NCBI RefSeq assembly: GCF_000196115.1
Contig: NC_005027.1
Span: 3,844,001 to 3,908,000 of the forward strand
DNA: 64,000 nucleotides
DNA from: Rhodopirellula baltica SH 1
Lineage (GTDB): Bacteria > Planctomycetota > Planctomycetia > Pirellulales > Pirellulaceae
Reading direction: 5' to 3'
Shown here one piece after another: positions 29,715 to 39,564 of this stretch. Numbering within the stretch: position 1 is the stretch's first letter; each line of letters begins with the position of its first letter. The notes below the pieces were generated by a model. It made no database searches, was not told the DNA's origin, and saw only the letters and a list, made by a program, of their open reading frames with translations. Both the position numbers and the translations under genes were made by a program.

Positions 29715-29722
29715 CGGTGAAC

Positions 29723-30538
29723 TCAATTCACGAGGAGGTATCGTTTCAAAAACAGTCGACTCAGTAGATTCACTCCGCCAAAGAGAATCAAACCCAACAA
29801 CGTAGAGACTGCCAAAGCTGCCATCAATGCGTCCGTCATCGTCCGAGCTTGCCAGCCCGTCATCACGGCGCCGAGCCCCTCATAGTTAGCCCCGTTGCTG
29901 ACAAAGAACTCCGCGACAATTGCACCAATCACGGCCAACCCACTGCTGATTCGTGCACCGAGCACCAGAAACGGAATGGCGGTTGGGATCTGGACGCGAC
30001 AAAGCCGCTGCCATCGCGTGGCACCATACATTCGCAGCAAGTCATTGTGTTCGGGACGAACCGAGGTCAGCCCCGTGGTCACGTTGTTGACGATCGGAAA
30101 CAAACAAATGATCACAGTCGCGATAACCGCGGTTCGAAACTCGTAACCCGACCAAATGACCAACAGTGGAGCGATAGCGACGATGGGGACGGTTTGCAGA
30201 AACACCACATATGGAAAGAGCGCACGTCGCAGCAATCGTGACTGACTGAACAAGATCGAGACGCTGCCACCGATGATCACCGCGACGAACAAACTGACTG
30301 TTGCAGTCCACAGCGTGATCCAACCTGATTTCAGCAGGACGTCGCGATGTTGCCACCCCGCCTCCGCGACTTGCCAGGGTGTGGGCAAGAGAAGCTTTGG
30401 TAAATCGAAAAGCTTCACAACAAAATGCCAAGCGGCGATCCCCAACGCCGCGACCATGATCACCGCGAAGGCGGTCCACGCCCACTCACACCGGTTTCCG
30501 CGAATCGACTTTGAGCCCTGTTGCACCTCGCTGCTCAT
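29723..30538 (-). CDS. ABC transporter permease (SsuC/TauC-like)
   Basis: 271 residues with about six hydrophobic helices (for example AWTAFAVIMVAALGIAAWHF, ATVSLFVAVIIGGSVSILFS). The ATPase-contacting EAA loop reads GATRWQRLCRVQIPTAIPF followed by a Gly-rich segment. The start overlaps the ATPase stop by ATGA at 30535-30538, so the genes are translationally coupled. Together with the neighbours it forms an importer for a small anionic or heterocyclic solute. Confidence 0.9.
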   Translation of the reverse strand: MSSEVQQGSKSIRGNRCEWAWTAFAVIMVAALGIAAWHFVVKLFDLPKLLLPTPWQVAEAGWQHRDVLLKSGWITLWTATVSLFVAVIIGGSVSILFSQSRLLRRALFPYVVFLQTVPIVAIAPLLVIWSGYEFRTAVIATVIICLFPIVNNVTTGLTSVRPEHNDLLRMYGATRWQRLCRVQIPTAIPFLVLGARISSGLAVIGAIVAEFFVSNGANYEGLGAVMTGWQARTMTDALMAALAVSTLLGLILFGGVNLLSRLFLKRYLLVN

Positions 30539-31434
30539 GAGAACGCCCTTTCCGAATTGGACGACGCAGCGTTCTCGAGAGCGTCGCTGACCTTGCCAAA
30601 GAATTCCGCAAACTCGTTGGTTCGTCTCAGGTCCTTATGCGGCTTCGATGTTGAAAGCGGATTGGGTATTTCGCTGACGATGCTTCCGCGATGCATCACA
30701 CAGATACGTTCGCTGAGCTGGATCGCTTCGGCAATGTTGTGAGTGACCAAAATGCTGGTGAAGCGGTGATGCCCCCACAACTTCAAATACAGCCGGCCCA
30801 GCTGATTTCTCAGCATGTCATCCAGGGCCGCGAAAGGTTCATCGAGCAGCAAGAACTCAGGTCTCGTTACCAATGCCCGAGCGATCGATGCTCGCATCTT
30901 CATGCCGCCGGACAATTGATGGGGATAGCGCGTCGCCGCTTCGGTCAATTGCACTTCCTTGATCGCCGCCAACGCACGCTCACGCAGATCCTTCGCAGAC
31001 GCCCGTTCGCGACGTCGTCCCAGAGTGAGTGGCAAAGCAACGTTCTTGAGCACATTGGTCCACGGCAACAGAGCAGGTTGCTGAAAGACAAACGATGTGG
31101 CAACCGAGCGTCGGTTAACGGCCGGCTGACGTCCTACTTTCCCATCGTCGCTGTTTTTGGGCGTGCCTTCAAAGTTTTGCTGCTCACTCTCATTGCTTCG
31201 TTGGTACTTGTTGCTTCGCTGGCAAACACCGCTGGTCAGTGGTTGCAACCCGGCAATCACCCGAAGCAGGGTGGTCTTACCGCATCCACTCGGGCCGACA
31301 AACGCCAGCCTTTCTCCTTGCCGGACACTTAGATTGATGCGATCGAGGGCGCACACACCGCCGGGATAGGTTACCGTGGCATCGCGGCAAACGACTGCGG
31401 TGCCAGCATCGATCTTGTCGGGTAGGGCGTTCAT
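30535..31434 (-). CDS. ABC transporter ATP-binding protein
   Basis: 299 residues. Nucleotide-binding motifs are clear: GPSGCGKTT (Walker A), FQQPALLPW (Q-loop), LSGGMKMR (signature), LLLDEPFAALD (Walker B and D-loop) and VTHNIAEA (H-loop). It energises the permease at 29723-30538. Between Walker A and the Q-loop is an unusual insertion of about 35 polar residues (rich in Ser, Asn, Gln and Lys), absent from the normal fold as I know it. It is the first gene of the operon; a divergent MBL gene starts at 31577, leaving 142 bp for control. Confidence 0.92.
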   Translation of the reverse strand: MNALPDKIDAGTAVVCRDATVTYPGGVCALDRINLSVRQGERLAFVGPSGCGKTTLLRVIAGLQPLTSGVCQRSNKYQRSNESEQQNFEGTPKNSDDGKVGRQPAVNRRSVATSFVFQQPALLPWTNVLKNVALPLTLGRRRERASAKDLRERALAAIKEVQLTEAATRYPHQLSGGMKMRASIARALVTRPEFLLLDEPFAALDDMLRNQLGRLYLKLWGHHRFTSILVTHNIAEAIQLSERICVMHRGSIVSEIPNPLSTSKPHKDLRRTNEFAEFFGKVSDALENAASSNSERAFS

Positions 31435-31576
31435 GTCAAACAGAGTTTAATCATTCGACAATGGACTCCGACAGGACGTTTGGTATCTCGCCGACGATAC
31501 ATCGCTGGACGAACGAATGAGACCACTTGGACGACATCTCTGAGATGGTGACATTGGGGAAGGCATTGGAAATTCG

Positions 31577-32347
31577 ATGAAGACACTGGAAGTGCATTGC
31601 TTGGGAACGGCTGGGTATCATCCCAACGAATCTCGTCACACATCGTGTTACTTCCTACCGAAGTCCGGCGTGCTGCTTGATGCGGGCACGGGAATCTTTC
31701 GTCTGCCCAAGCTTATCGAAACCGACCACCTCGATATCCTTCTCAGTCACGCCCATCTCGATCATGTCGTCGGCCTAACATTCTTGTTGGATATCCTGCA
31801 TCAGCGGCCCGTGAAGGAGGTTTGTGTTTGGGGTCAGCGAGAAAAGCTGGCAGCCATTCGAGAACACCTGTTCCACGAGAGCCTCTTCCCCGTCGCAATC
31901 CCGGTGACATGGCACGCGATTGACGATCAGTCCACATGTGATCTGCATGGAACGGAGATGTCTTGGCGACCTCAGGAGCATCCCGGAGGATCGGTGGCTT
32001 ATCGACTGCATACCCCCAGGCCAGAATCATCTGCCTCTGATCCCCCCGCCGTATTGGTCTATGCAACCGACACGCTTGGCGAAGATGACCCGGAATCGCT
32101 TCGTTGGATGTCGGGTGCAGACTTGTTGATGCATGAATGCAATTTCGACAACCAGAATCAGAAGTGGGCGGAGAAGACCGGCCACTGCTATCTGCGAAAG
32201 GTATTGGACATCGCTGGCCAGACCAAACCGCGACGTCTATTGCTCACGCATATCAACCCAATCGCTGAACTGGAAATCGGCGATGAAGGCCAATCGCTTG
32301 ACTGTCCAATCGAAATCGCGACGGATGGTTTGAGCGTCGCGTTCTAA
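31577..32347 (+). CDS. MBL-fold metallo-hydrolase
   Basis: 256 residues. The metal site is seen as SHAHLDH (HxHxDH), with downstream ligands in EHPGGS, YATDTLGED and LTHINP. The start MKTLEVHCLGTAGYHPNE and the Gly-rich patch AGTGIFRLPKL fit an RNase Z/AtsA-like metallo-beta-lactamase domain. The target (tRNA 3' end, phosphodiester or other) cannot be told from sequence. It faces the ABC importer gene across 142 bp and converges on the SDR gene. Confidence 0.88.
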   Translation: MKTLEVHCLGTAGYHPNESRHTSCYFLPKSGVLLDAGTGIFRLPKLIETDHLDILLSHAHLDHVVGLTFLLDILHQRPVKEVCVWGQREKLAAIREHLFHESLFPVAIPVTWHAIDDQSTCDLHGTEMSWRPQEHPGGSVAYRLHTPRPESSASDPPAVLVYATDTLGEDDPESLRWMSGADLLMHECNFDNQNQKWAEKTGHCYLRKVLDIAGQTKPRRLLLTHINPIAELEIGDEGQSLDCPIEIATDGLSVAF

Positions 32348-32364
32348 GATTGATCGTGGACCAG

Positions 32365-32393
32365 TGATTCACGTCTTCGTCCAGACGTGATCA
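32365..32393. terminator. Hairpin between converging MBL and SDR genes
   Basis: TGAT-T-CACGTCT pairs with AGACGTG-ATCA around a TCGTCC loop (11 bp with one bulged T). No long T-run follows, so it is a weak or bidirectional terminator candidate. Its right arm includes the SDR stop codon. Confidence 0.5.
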
Positions 32394-33239
32394 GGTTGCC
32401 GCCGTTTCGCGGCGAGCCTCTTCGACACGATACATCTCGCGCCAAGGCAATTGGATCCCACCGTCGATCGTCAGCGTGCTGCCGGTGATGTATTCACTGC
32501 GAGGGTCGCAAAGGAACACAGCACCGCGACCGATTTCGCGAATTTGACCAAGACGGCCCCAAGGCAATTTGGCACCTTCGGAACGCAATGTTTCCTCTTT
32601 GAAGAACTTTCGTTCGCCGGGAGTGTCGATCCACCCCGGATGAATCAGGTTCACACGAATACGTTTCGATGCGAGTTCCACCGCGGCGGTTCGCGCCATT
32701 TGATCGTTCGCAGCCTTGGCCATGTTGTAAGCCATCGCCCCAGGCATCGGCATGTGAGCGTGAGGACTGCTGATGACGACAATGTTGCCGCCATTGCCAC
32801 TGTCGACCATCTTTTGGGCACCCGATCGAACCAGATGAAAAGCGCCCCACATGCTGACATCGATCGTGCGTCGGAACTCATCCATGTCGGATTCCAACAT
32901 CAAATGTCGATCGCTGTAAGCGGCATTGCTAACAACAATGTCCAAACCGCCCATTTGCTGGCAGGCGTCAGAGACCATACCTCGGACTTGGTCGGCATCC
33001 GAAATGTCGGCCCCGATTGCGAACGCGGCGACTCCGAGAGCTTCGCACTCTTTCACGACGCTTTCGGCTTCTTCGGGATTCGAATGATAATTTATCGTAA
33101 CCGACGCGCCCGCCTGAGCCATTTCCAACGCGATCCCGCGTCCGATTCCGCGTGAAGCTCCCGAGATCAACGCACGCTTCCCCTTCAACGGTCGAGAAGA
33201 ATCGGAGGGCGAGATCGAATCGGATGATTCAGCGGACAT
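32391..33239 (-). CDS. Short-chain dehydrogenase/reductase
   Basis: 282 residues. The cofactor-binding GASRGIGRGIA, SNAAYSDRH and the catalytic Ser (VISSPHAHMP) plus YNMAK (Tyr-x3-Lys) are all visible, and the end reads ITGSTLTIDGGIQLPW. An N-terminal Ser/Asp-rich segment of about 20 residues precedes the fold. Substrate and the choice between NAD and NADP are not evident. It converges with the MBL gene and is divergent from the next plus-strand gene. Confidence 0.9.
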   Translation of the reverse strand: MSAESSDSISPSDSSRPLKGKRALISGASRGIGRGIALEMAQAGASVTINYHSNPEEAESVVKECEALGVAAFAIGADISDADQVRGMVSDACQQMGGLDIVVSNAAYSDRHLMLESDMDEFRRTIDVSMWGAFHLVRSGAQKMVDSGNGGNIVVISSPHAHMPMPGAMAYNMAKAANDQMARTAAVELASKRIRVNLIHPGWIDTPGERKFFKEETLRSEGAKLPWGRLGQIREIGRGAVFLCDPRSEYITGSTLTIDGGIQLPWREMYRVEEARRETAAT

Positions 33240-33539
33240 TCATTCAACTCCAGGGGCAGGGCAATGGGCGGAAAACATTTCCGGCAAACAATCAGAATAA
33301 AACGCCCTCGGAGTATAGCGAATCGGTCACAATGTGTCTGATGCCCAGACGCGGTCGACGCCAAAGTTTTTTGATCCGCTTGACGTTTCGCACTCTCAAT
33401 CGTCAATCTGCATGCATCCCATCGCTCATCGTGTTCGCTCAATCGATGGAGAGCCCACCGCTGAATGACTGACGGTTCAGGTTGTCACGCACGACTGATT
33501 CGACCAGCCATTAGCGATCCTACCCACCAACGATGGCCA

Positions 33540-34073
33540 ATGACAAACGATCCTAGCCCTCATCAGCCTGAAACGGAATTCACCGGCTCGAAACTACTGC
33601 CAACAGACCCGTTGGTCGTAATTGGGTGGCGTGAATGGGTTGGATTGCCAGAGTTAAAAGTTCGTCACGTCAAAGCCAAAATCGACACGGGTGCACGATC
33701 CAGTTCGCTGCACGCGTTTGATGTGGAAACGTATTTCGAGAACGATGTGGAGCGTGTTCGCTTCTCCATTCACCCCGTCCAGCGCCGTGACGACCTGCAT
33801 ATCGAAGCCGATGTGCCGATTTTGGAACGTCGACATGTCCGCAGCAGCAACGGCAACGTCAGCGAACGAATCGTGATTCGCACCGCACTGGAAATCTTAC
33901 GACGCCGAGTGATGGTGGATTTGACTCTCGCCAATCGTGACTCGATGGGTTTTCGTATGTTGGTGGGCCGCGAAGCAATTCGAAATCGATTCTTGGTCGA
34001 TTCCGCCGCATCGTTTTTGGCTGGCCGCAGAAGACGCAAACGTCCCAATGGGACGGAACCACCATTGAACTGA
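33540..34073 (+). CDS. RimB/ATP-dependent zinc protease family protein
   Basis: About 177 residues from the ATG at 33540 (the frame also opens at 33465). Beyond a short charged head it reads VIGWREWVGLPELKVRHVKA, KIDTGARSSSLHAFDVE and MLVGREAIRNRFLVD, the pattern of the family PF05618, a retropepsin-like fold with Asp-Thr-Gly. In Pseudomonas, RimB acts with RimK to modify ribosomal protein S6. The same pairing holds here: rimK starts 126 bp downstream on the same strand. The protease call is good; activity is inferred from the family. Confidence 0.85.
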   Translation: MTNDPSPHQPETEFTGSKLLPTDPLVVIGWREWVGLPELKVRHVKAKIDTGARSSSLHAFDVETYFENDVERVRFSIHPVQRRDDLHIEADVPILERRHVRSSNGNVSERIVIRTALEILRRRVMVDLTLANRDSMGFRMLVGREAIRNRFLVDSAASFLAGRRRRKRPNGTEPPLN

Positions 34074-34199
34074 ATCGCCATAACGTGACCGTCTCACTCG
34101 GTCAAAGATAGACACTGCCTCTGCACTCGCATCGGATGCATCCGGTGCCGGGTCCTGTGGCCCAACTTCAGCAACTCGCAGCTTCCTGAGAGAAAACCC

Positions 34200-35417
34200 T
34201 TGAAACTTGCCATCCTGTCATGTTCGCCACGTTGTTACAGCACACGACGATTGGTGGAAGCTGCCGAACAACGCGGCATCAAAGCCAAAGTTCTCAACAC
34301 GCTGAAGTTCGCTATCGACTTGGCCGAAGGTGAACCCGATCTGTACTATCGCAGCAAGCAGCTCAGCGACTACGACGGCGTGCTTCCTCGTATCGGTGCA
34401 TCGATCACTTACTTCGGTACCGCCGTCGTCCGGCAATTCGAGCAAATGGATGTGTTCTGTGCCAACTCGTCGGCCGGCATCAGCAATTCGCGGGACAAGC
34501 TTCGTAGTTTGCAAATTCTGTCCCGACATCAAATTGGAATCCCGAAGACGACGTTCGTTCGCGATCGCAAAGACATTCTTCCCGCAATCGAGCGTGTGGG
34601 TGGATCTCCGGTGATCATTAAATTGCTGGAAGGAACCCAAGGTGTCGGTGTGATTCTGGCCGAAAACGTCAAGGTCGCCGAAGCAATCATCGAGACACTG
34701 CAAAGCACGAAACAGAACGTTCTGGTTCAACAGTTTGTCGCCGAAAGCCGCGGCAAAGACATTCGGGCATTTGTGATCGGCGATCGCGTCGTCGCCGCGA
34801 TGCGTCGTGTTGCCGTTGGCAACGAGTTCCGCAGCAATGTTCACCGTGGCGGTCAAACCGAAGCCGTGGTTTTGGATGAAACCTACGCCGAAACTGCGGT
34901 CCGGGCTGCTCAAATCATGGGCCTGCGAGTTGCCGGCGTCGACATGCTCGAGGGGACCAATGGTCCGCAGGTAATGGAAGTCAATTCTTCACCGGGTTTG
35001 GAAGGCATTGAATCGGCAACCAAGCTCGATATCGCGGGAGCGATCATTGATTACATGTCCGCCCAGGTCGACTTCCCCGAAGTCGATGTTCGCCAGCGTT
35101 TGACCGTCAGCCGCGGATACGGCGTGACTGAACTGCACGTCCGCGATGGATCGGACTACGTCGGCAAAACCATTGACGAATCCGGTTTGCCAGAATTGGA
35201 CATCAACGTGCTGACGCTCTACCGGGGCACGACGGTGATCCCGAACCCGCGATTGAAACGCACGCTGGAACCGCATGATCGATTGCTGTGCTTCGGAAAA
35301 TTGGAAGCGATGCGGGGAATGGTTCCGGAAAAAGTTCGGAAACAGCGTCGCCCCAAGATCAAACGGCTACCCGATTCGGCAGCGACCATTCACGCCGAAT
35401 CGTCTCGCGACGATTGA
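34200..35417 (+). CDS. rimK: RimK-like ATP-grasp ligase with a C-terminal TrkA-C domain
   Basis: 405 residues from a TTG at 34200 ([17 protein letters not shown]); an ATG start is not available nearby. RimK adds glutamate to the C-terminus of ribosomal protein S6. The ATP-grasp motifs include [30 protein letters not shown] and the metal-binding [14 protein letters not shown]. coli RimK ends shortly after, at about 300 residues. Here about 100 residues follow: [18 protein letters not shown], then [22 protein letters not shown] and DRLLCFG, a TrkA-C (RCK_C) domain. Its last codons overlap the converging lpxK gene by 28 bp. The RCK_C domain suggests ligand control of the ligase; that is inference. 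Confidence 0.92.
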
Positions 35418-36487
35418 TTTTCCACCGAGCCACCCATCAACAGTTCCAACCGCAATTGAAGCGGTTCTTCGGAAGTGCGATAAGCGAGTTCGATGGGCAT
35501 GTAGCCCAAAGGCACGCCGGCGATGGAATCCGTCGCCAATTTCACAGCGTCCTTGTGTGTGCACAGCAAACGTTGCGGCGGTTGCGGGCCGCCTTTCAAC
35601 TTGGTGACCCAAGAACGCAATTTTTCGCGAGTCGCTCGCTCGTATGAATCATGGTCGGGCAGTCGAAGATGATCGACCACGATCGCACCGCAATCCAAAA
35701 CGGTTTGCTCAAACGCATCGGGATTGCCAATGGCTGAAACCAATGCGACTGGTTGATCAATCAAGACCTCAATTGCTTCCCAATCTCCAACCGAACTTTG
35801 AATCGTCGACGGGCGGTGCTCGGTTTCGAGCACGGGGCAGTCGGGAGCATGTTGAGCGATCGTCGACCGTATCGCCAGGACTTCTTCAGGATCGACTTGA
35901 TCGACCCGAGTGATCAAAACCCAATCCGCACGAGTGACACTGTCGAGAGGTTCACGCAATGTCCCACGAGGTAAAACGTGGCCGTATCCAAACGGGCAAG
36001 TCGCATCGATGACAACGATGTCCAAATCTCTTTGTAGACGTCGGTGTTGAAACCCATCGTCCATGACCAAGACTTCCGCAGCCAACTCTTCCACCGCGAT
36101 GCGAGCGGCTTCGACGCGGTCGGGATGCTGCACGTGTGGCACATCGGGCAGGCGTTCTTGAAGCTCCATCGCCTCATCGTTCATTCGGCCATCGCTGGCA
36201 CCGTAGCCACGACTGATGATCGTCACGCGAAAGTCCATTGCACGAAGGCGACGGCACAAATCTGCGACGACTGGCGTCTTTCCCGTCCCGCCAGTCGTCA
36301 GGTTGCCGACGCTGATGACTGGAACCCCAGCGTTGCAGATTTCACGATTGCCGCTGTCGTACTGGCGACGACGGTGTCGAGCGGCGACGTTGTAGAATCC
36401 ACTGGCACACCACAAAGCCCCGCGAGCCATGGACGAAAAAGGATCTCGAGATTGGCCGCTCAGCAGCGGTCGATAGTCCCAACTCAT
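35390..36487 (-). CDS. lpxK: Tetraacyldisaccharide 4'-kinase
   Basis: 365 residues. Phosphorylates the 4' position of the lipid A disaccharide at the inner membrane. The P-loop reads [20 protein letters not shown], and [16 protein letters not shown] and [11 protein letters not shown] are typical of LpxK. A short N-terminal Arg-rich stretch with one hydrophobic patch fits membrane contact. The start overlaps the stop of the upstream helicase by ATGA, so the two are translationally coupled. The 3' end overlaps the converging rimK by 28 bp. Confidence 0.94.
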
Positions 36488-39120
36488 GGTGTCGATTGTT
36501 CCTCATTCTCAGCTGATTCGCTGATCAATGGCTTGGTGTTTTTGCTGCCGGTGTTGCGGCGACCACCGGTCAAATCATCCGTCAGGGGCGACTCGGATTG
36601 ACTCAGTATTTCATCTGTGCTTTGCGGGTCAATCTTCCGGCATGCTTCCGTCAACGTGTCTGCGATGTCATCCAACCAATCCTCCCACGTCTCCACCGTG
36701 GTTCCCTTGGGAGGCACATTTGCCATCTCGTCGCATAGCAAAATCATCCGCAAGCAATGCCTGAAAAGAATGCCCTCTTCCTTTTGCAGCTTTCTCGCCG
36801 TGACGTACTTGTTGAAGTCACCGCCGAATTCCAGCAATTCGCCAACGATCCAGACCGGGCGAACCCGCACGTCATCGACCTTGGGGAATTCATCTCGAAA
36901 CAATCGAAGTAGTTTTTCGCCGATGGTGAGCGGCCACACCCGAGGTTCCTCGAACATCACTCGTCCAAACCCACGGTCCTTCACTTCTTCCTCTTCCTCC
37001 TCTTTGCCGCCTCCTAATTCTTCCATCGTTGCCAACCCCCGCTGCAACAGCAACGCGTCCAACCGGTTTTGAGCCAAGGCTCCTGGCGGGATGATGTCGT
37101 AGGATGGCATGCGGGCAAATTTCGCGACCGACCCCGGCACCTCCAGCATGCTTTCCAGTGCCGCGATGCGTTCTTGTTCATCGGCGTCCGCCAACTGATC
37201 CGCCATGAAAACGCCAAACAATGGATTGACACTTTTTAGCTGAACCAGCCGCTCCAGCCGCACAGTTGGCTTGGCAGTTTCCGGCCGGTAGTCCTCGAGC
37301 TCATAACCGCGTTTGGCGAGAGCTTCCGCGTCGTCGACCGTCTGGTTTTCTTCCGCTGATTGCTCGGGCTTCGCTTCAGGTTCCGCCGCCCGCATTTCGT
37401 CCAACAACTCACCAAACAATCCGCCGGTCGCGACCGGCTCGGGCTCATTCGCCCCCGGTTTTGGCTGCCCAGGTTTGGTTCCCTTTGGCGTGGGCTTTCG
37501 TTCGGGAGCAATCCGCGGCGGCGGCTGCAACTCGATATAGCCGCCCGACCACATCGTGATCAGCATCCGATTGAGATCCTTCTGTGCCACGTCGATCTGT
37601 GAAGGCGTCATCAATCGGCGCCCCACCAACTCCCGTATCGGCTGAACGTTTTGATCTTTCGACAATAAGTAAGCAAGCAATCTCCAGGGAACCTTTCCAC
37701 GACTGGATAGATCCGCCGATTTAGCGACCTGCAGTTGCTCGAACTGTGTCTGAGTCCAATACGATTCACCCGCCCGACGTTTGGGCATTTTCTTCTTCAG
37801 TTGCTTTTTCGCCTTCAACAATCCCGGGTCCTTGGTGTCCTCCGGAATGGAATCGTATTTTTGCCGCCATCGATTGATTTTGACGTCATCCTCATGGGCC
37901 AAGGCGAAAACGTAACCTCGATCATCAAACTGAGGCCGACCGGCACGGCCAAAGATCTGCTGCGCCGATGCGATGTCCACCAACTTCTTTTTGTCGCGAG
38001 GCCCCTTCAGCAGACTCGGCAAAACCACGCTACGAGCTGGCAAGTTGATTCCTGCCGCGAGCGTTTCAGTGCAAACACAAATACTGAGCAGCTTCTTCTG
38101 AAACAACTCTTCGACAATGCGGCGATAGCGAGGCAAAATCCCGGCGTGGTGAACTCCAACACCTCGCATCAAAATTTGCTTGAGCTTGGGCCCAACTCCA
38201 TTTGTGAAGTCAGATGCATTCAGAATATCGGACAATTCTTTCTGACGTGCTTTGTCGATCAGCGATTTGCCTTTGAGCATTTCCGCATTGGTCCAGCACA
38301 TCGATCGACTGAAACAAAACAACAGTGCCGGAGTCCGCCGTTCCTCATCATCACCCGCTGAGATCTTCTCGCAAAATTCGTTCAGCAGGTCGTCTTCCAC
38401 CCACTCGTACTGAAGCGGGACCTTTCGTTCGGTGCCTTGCACCAACTGTAGATTTCGACCGTGGGCGTTTCGCAACCAACTTGTGAATGCCATCGAGTTG
38501 CCAACCGTCGCACTCAATAGCAACGTTCGAACATGCTTGGGTAACAGCCCGAGCGTGAGCTCCCAAACCACGCCGCGTTCGTAATCATTGAACGAGTGGA
38601 ATTCGTCCATCACCACGCAAGTGACATCATCGAATTCAAACGCTTCAGGATTGAGCAAACGATTCAGCAGAATCTCGGCGACGACAACTAAAACTGGAGC
38701 GTCTGGATTGACGCTGCGGTTGCCGGTCACCAAACCGACTTGGTCCGGCGAGAATCCCCACCGCACGGCCGACTCTCTGAGTTCGTCGAGCTTTTGATCG
38801 GTCAGAGCGATCAAGGGCGTCGTGTAGTACATCCGTTTGCCGGTGCGCAACGCTTCATAGACCGCAGCCTCGGCGATCAACGTTTTTCCGGTTCCGGTCG
38901 GCGCACACACGAGCACACCATGCTGAGCGGCTGGCCCGCCTTCGGTCCGCTGCGTATTCCCCGTGAAATACGCCAGCAACGCTTCCTCTTGAACCGGATA
39001 CGGCTCGTAAGCAAGCAGTTCGAAATACTCCTCCGCCAACGTGTCTCGATCGAGATCAGGCTCGACCGTGGCAGGGCGGGGGGGGAGGGACTCAGGTGTC
39101 GAAGGCGAGTTGGCGTTCAT
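36484..39120 (-). CDS. Ski2-like DExH-box helicase
   Basis: 878 residues. Helicase motifs: [18 protein letters not shown] (I), [15 protein letters not shown] (II, DEFH), [10 protein letters not shown] (III), [18 protein letters not shown] (IV-V region), [16 protein letters not shown] (V) and [18 protein letters not shown] (VI). The order matches the Ski2/Mtr4 family of RNA helicases, also seen in some bacteria. A long, poorly conserved Pro/Glu/Lys-rich region (about residues 560-640) separates the core from a C-terminal acidic domain. It is the first gene of a unit with lpxK. The substrate is probably RNA; that is inference. Confidence 0.88.
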
Positions 39121-39564
39121 GCCGTCTTTGTATCACAACAACGGCAAATTGGGGCTGGCACAATGGCCAGCTTCCCCGCCTTCGTCACATGTCGATGACT
39201 TTGCTTTGACTCGACACAGTCTCAATCCGTCCGCAGCGCCACAATCCGACCGCAATGGTGCATTCGACACCGAACACCCCAATGGATTGCCGACCAATGT
39301 AAGCTTTCGTCCGTTCATTGTCCTCAAAATCGGAAGATCCAGCCCCACAACAATCGCGGCGTTCGATCACTTGAGAGACTCTCAATTTTTGGACGGGCGA
39401 TGTTTGAAGCCAACCAAGCCCGAAACGCCTCCATTTTCGGCACGACCATCACGAGCACGTTCGGTATACCGCTCCCCAGGCTTGATTCACCTAACACCAA
39501 TGTGGTGCGAAAGAATCCAAACCTAGGTTCCTTGTGAGTCTTTCACTTAAGGGGGCAATCTTTC
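39121..39564. other. Intergenic region between divergent helicase and binding-protein genes
   Basis: 444 bp. It holds a small hairpin with T-run (39371-39390), a perfect 10-bp palindrome AACCTAGGTT at 39520-39529 and a CACC/GGTG hairpin just before it, both close to the start of the binding-protein gene. These could be operator or leader elements. No coding frame with domain character was seen. Confidence 0.4.
39371..39390 (+). terminator. Small hairpin with T-run upstream of the binding-protein gene
   Basis: TTGAGA-GAC-TCTCAA followed by five T. The stem is only 6 bp with three loop bases, so termination would be weak. No plus-strand gene ends before it, so it may be a leader element of the gene at 39565 or chance. 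Confidence 0.3.

Noticed and set aside
28677..31434. Thiamine-precursor importer with TPP riboswitch
   Set aside because: The binding protein is NMT1-like but no riboswitch pattern was seen upstream of 31434 and no thi gene is nearby.
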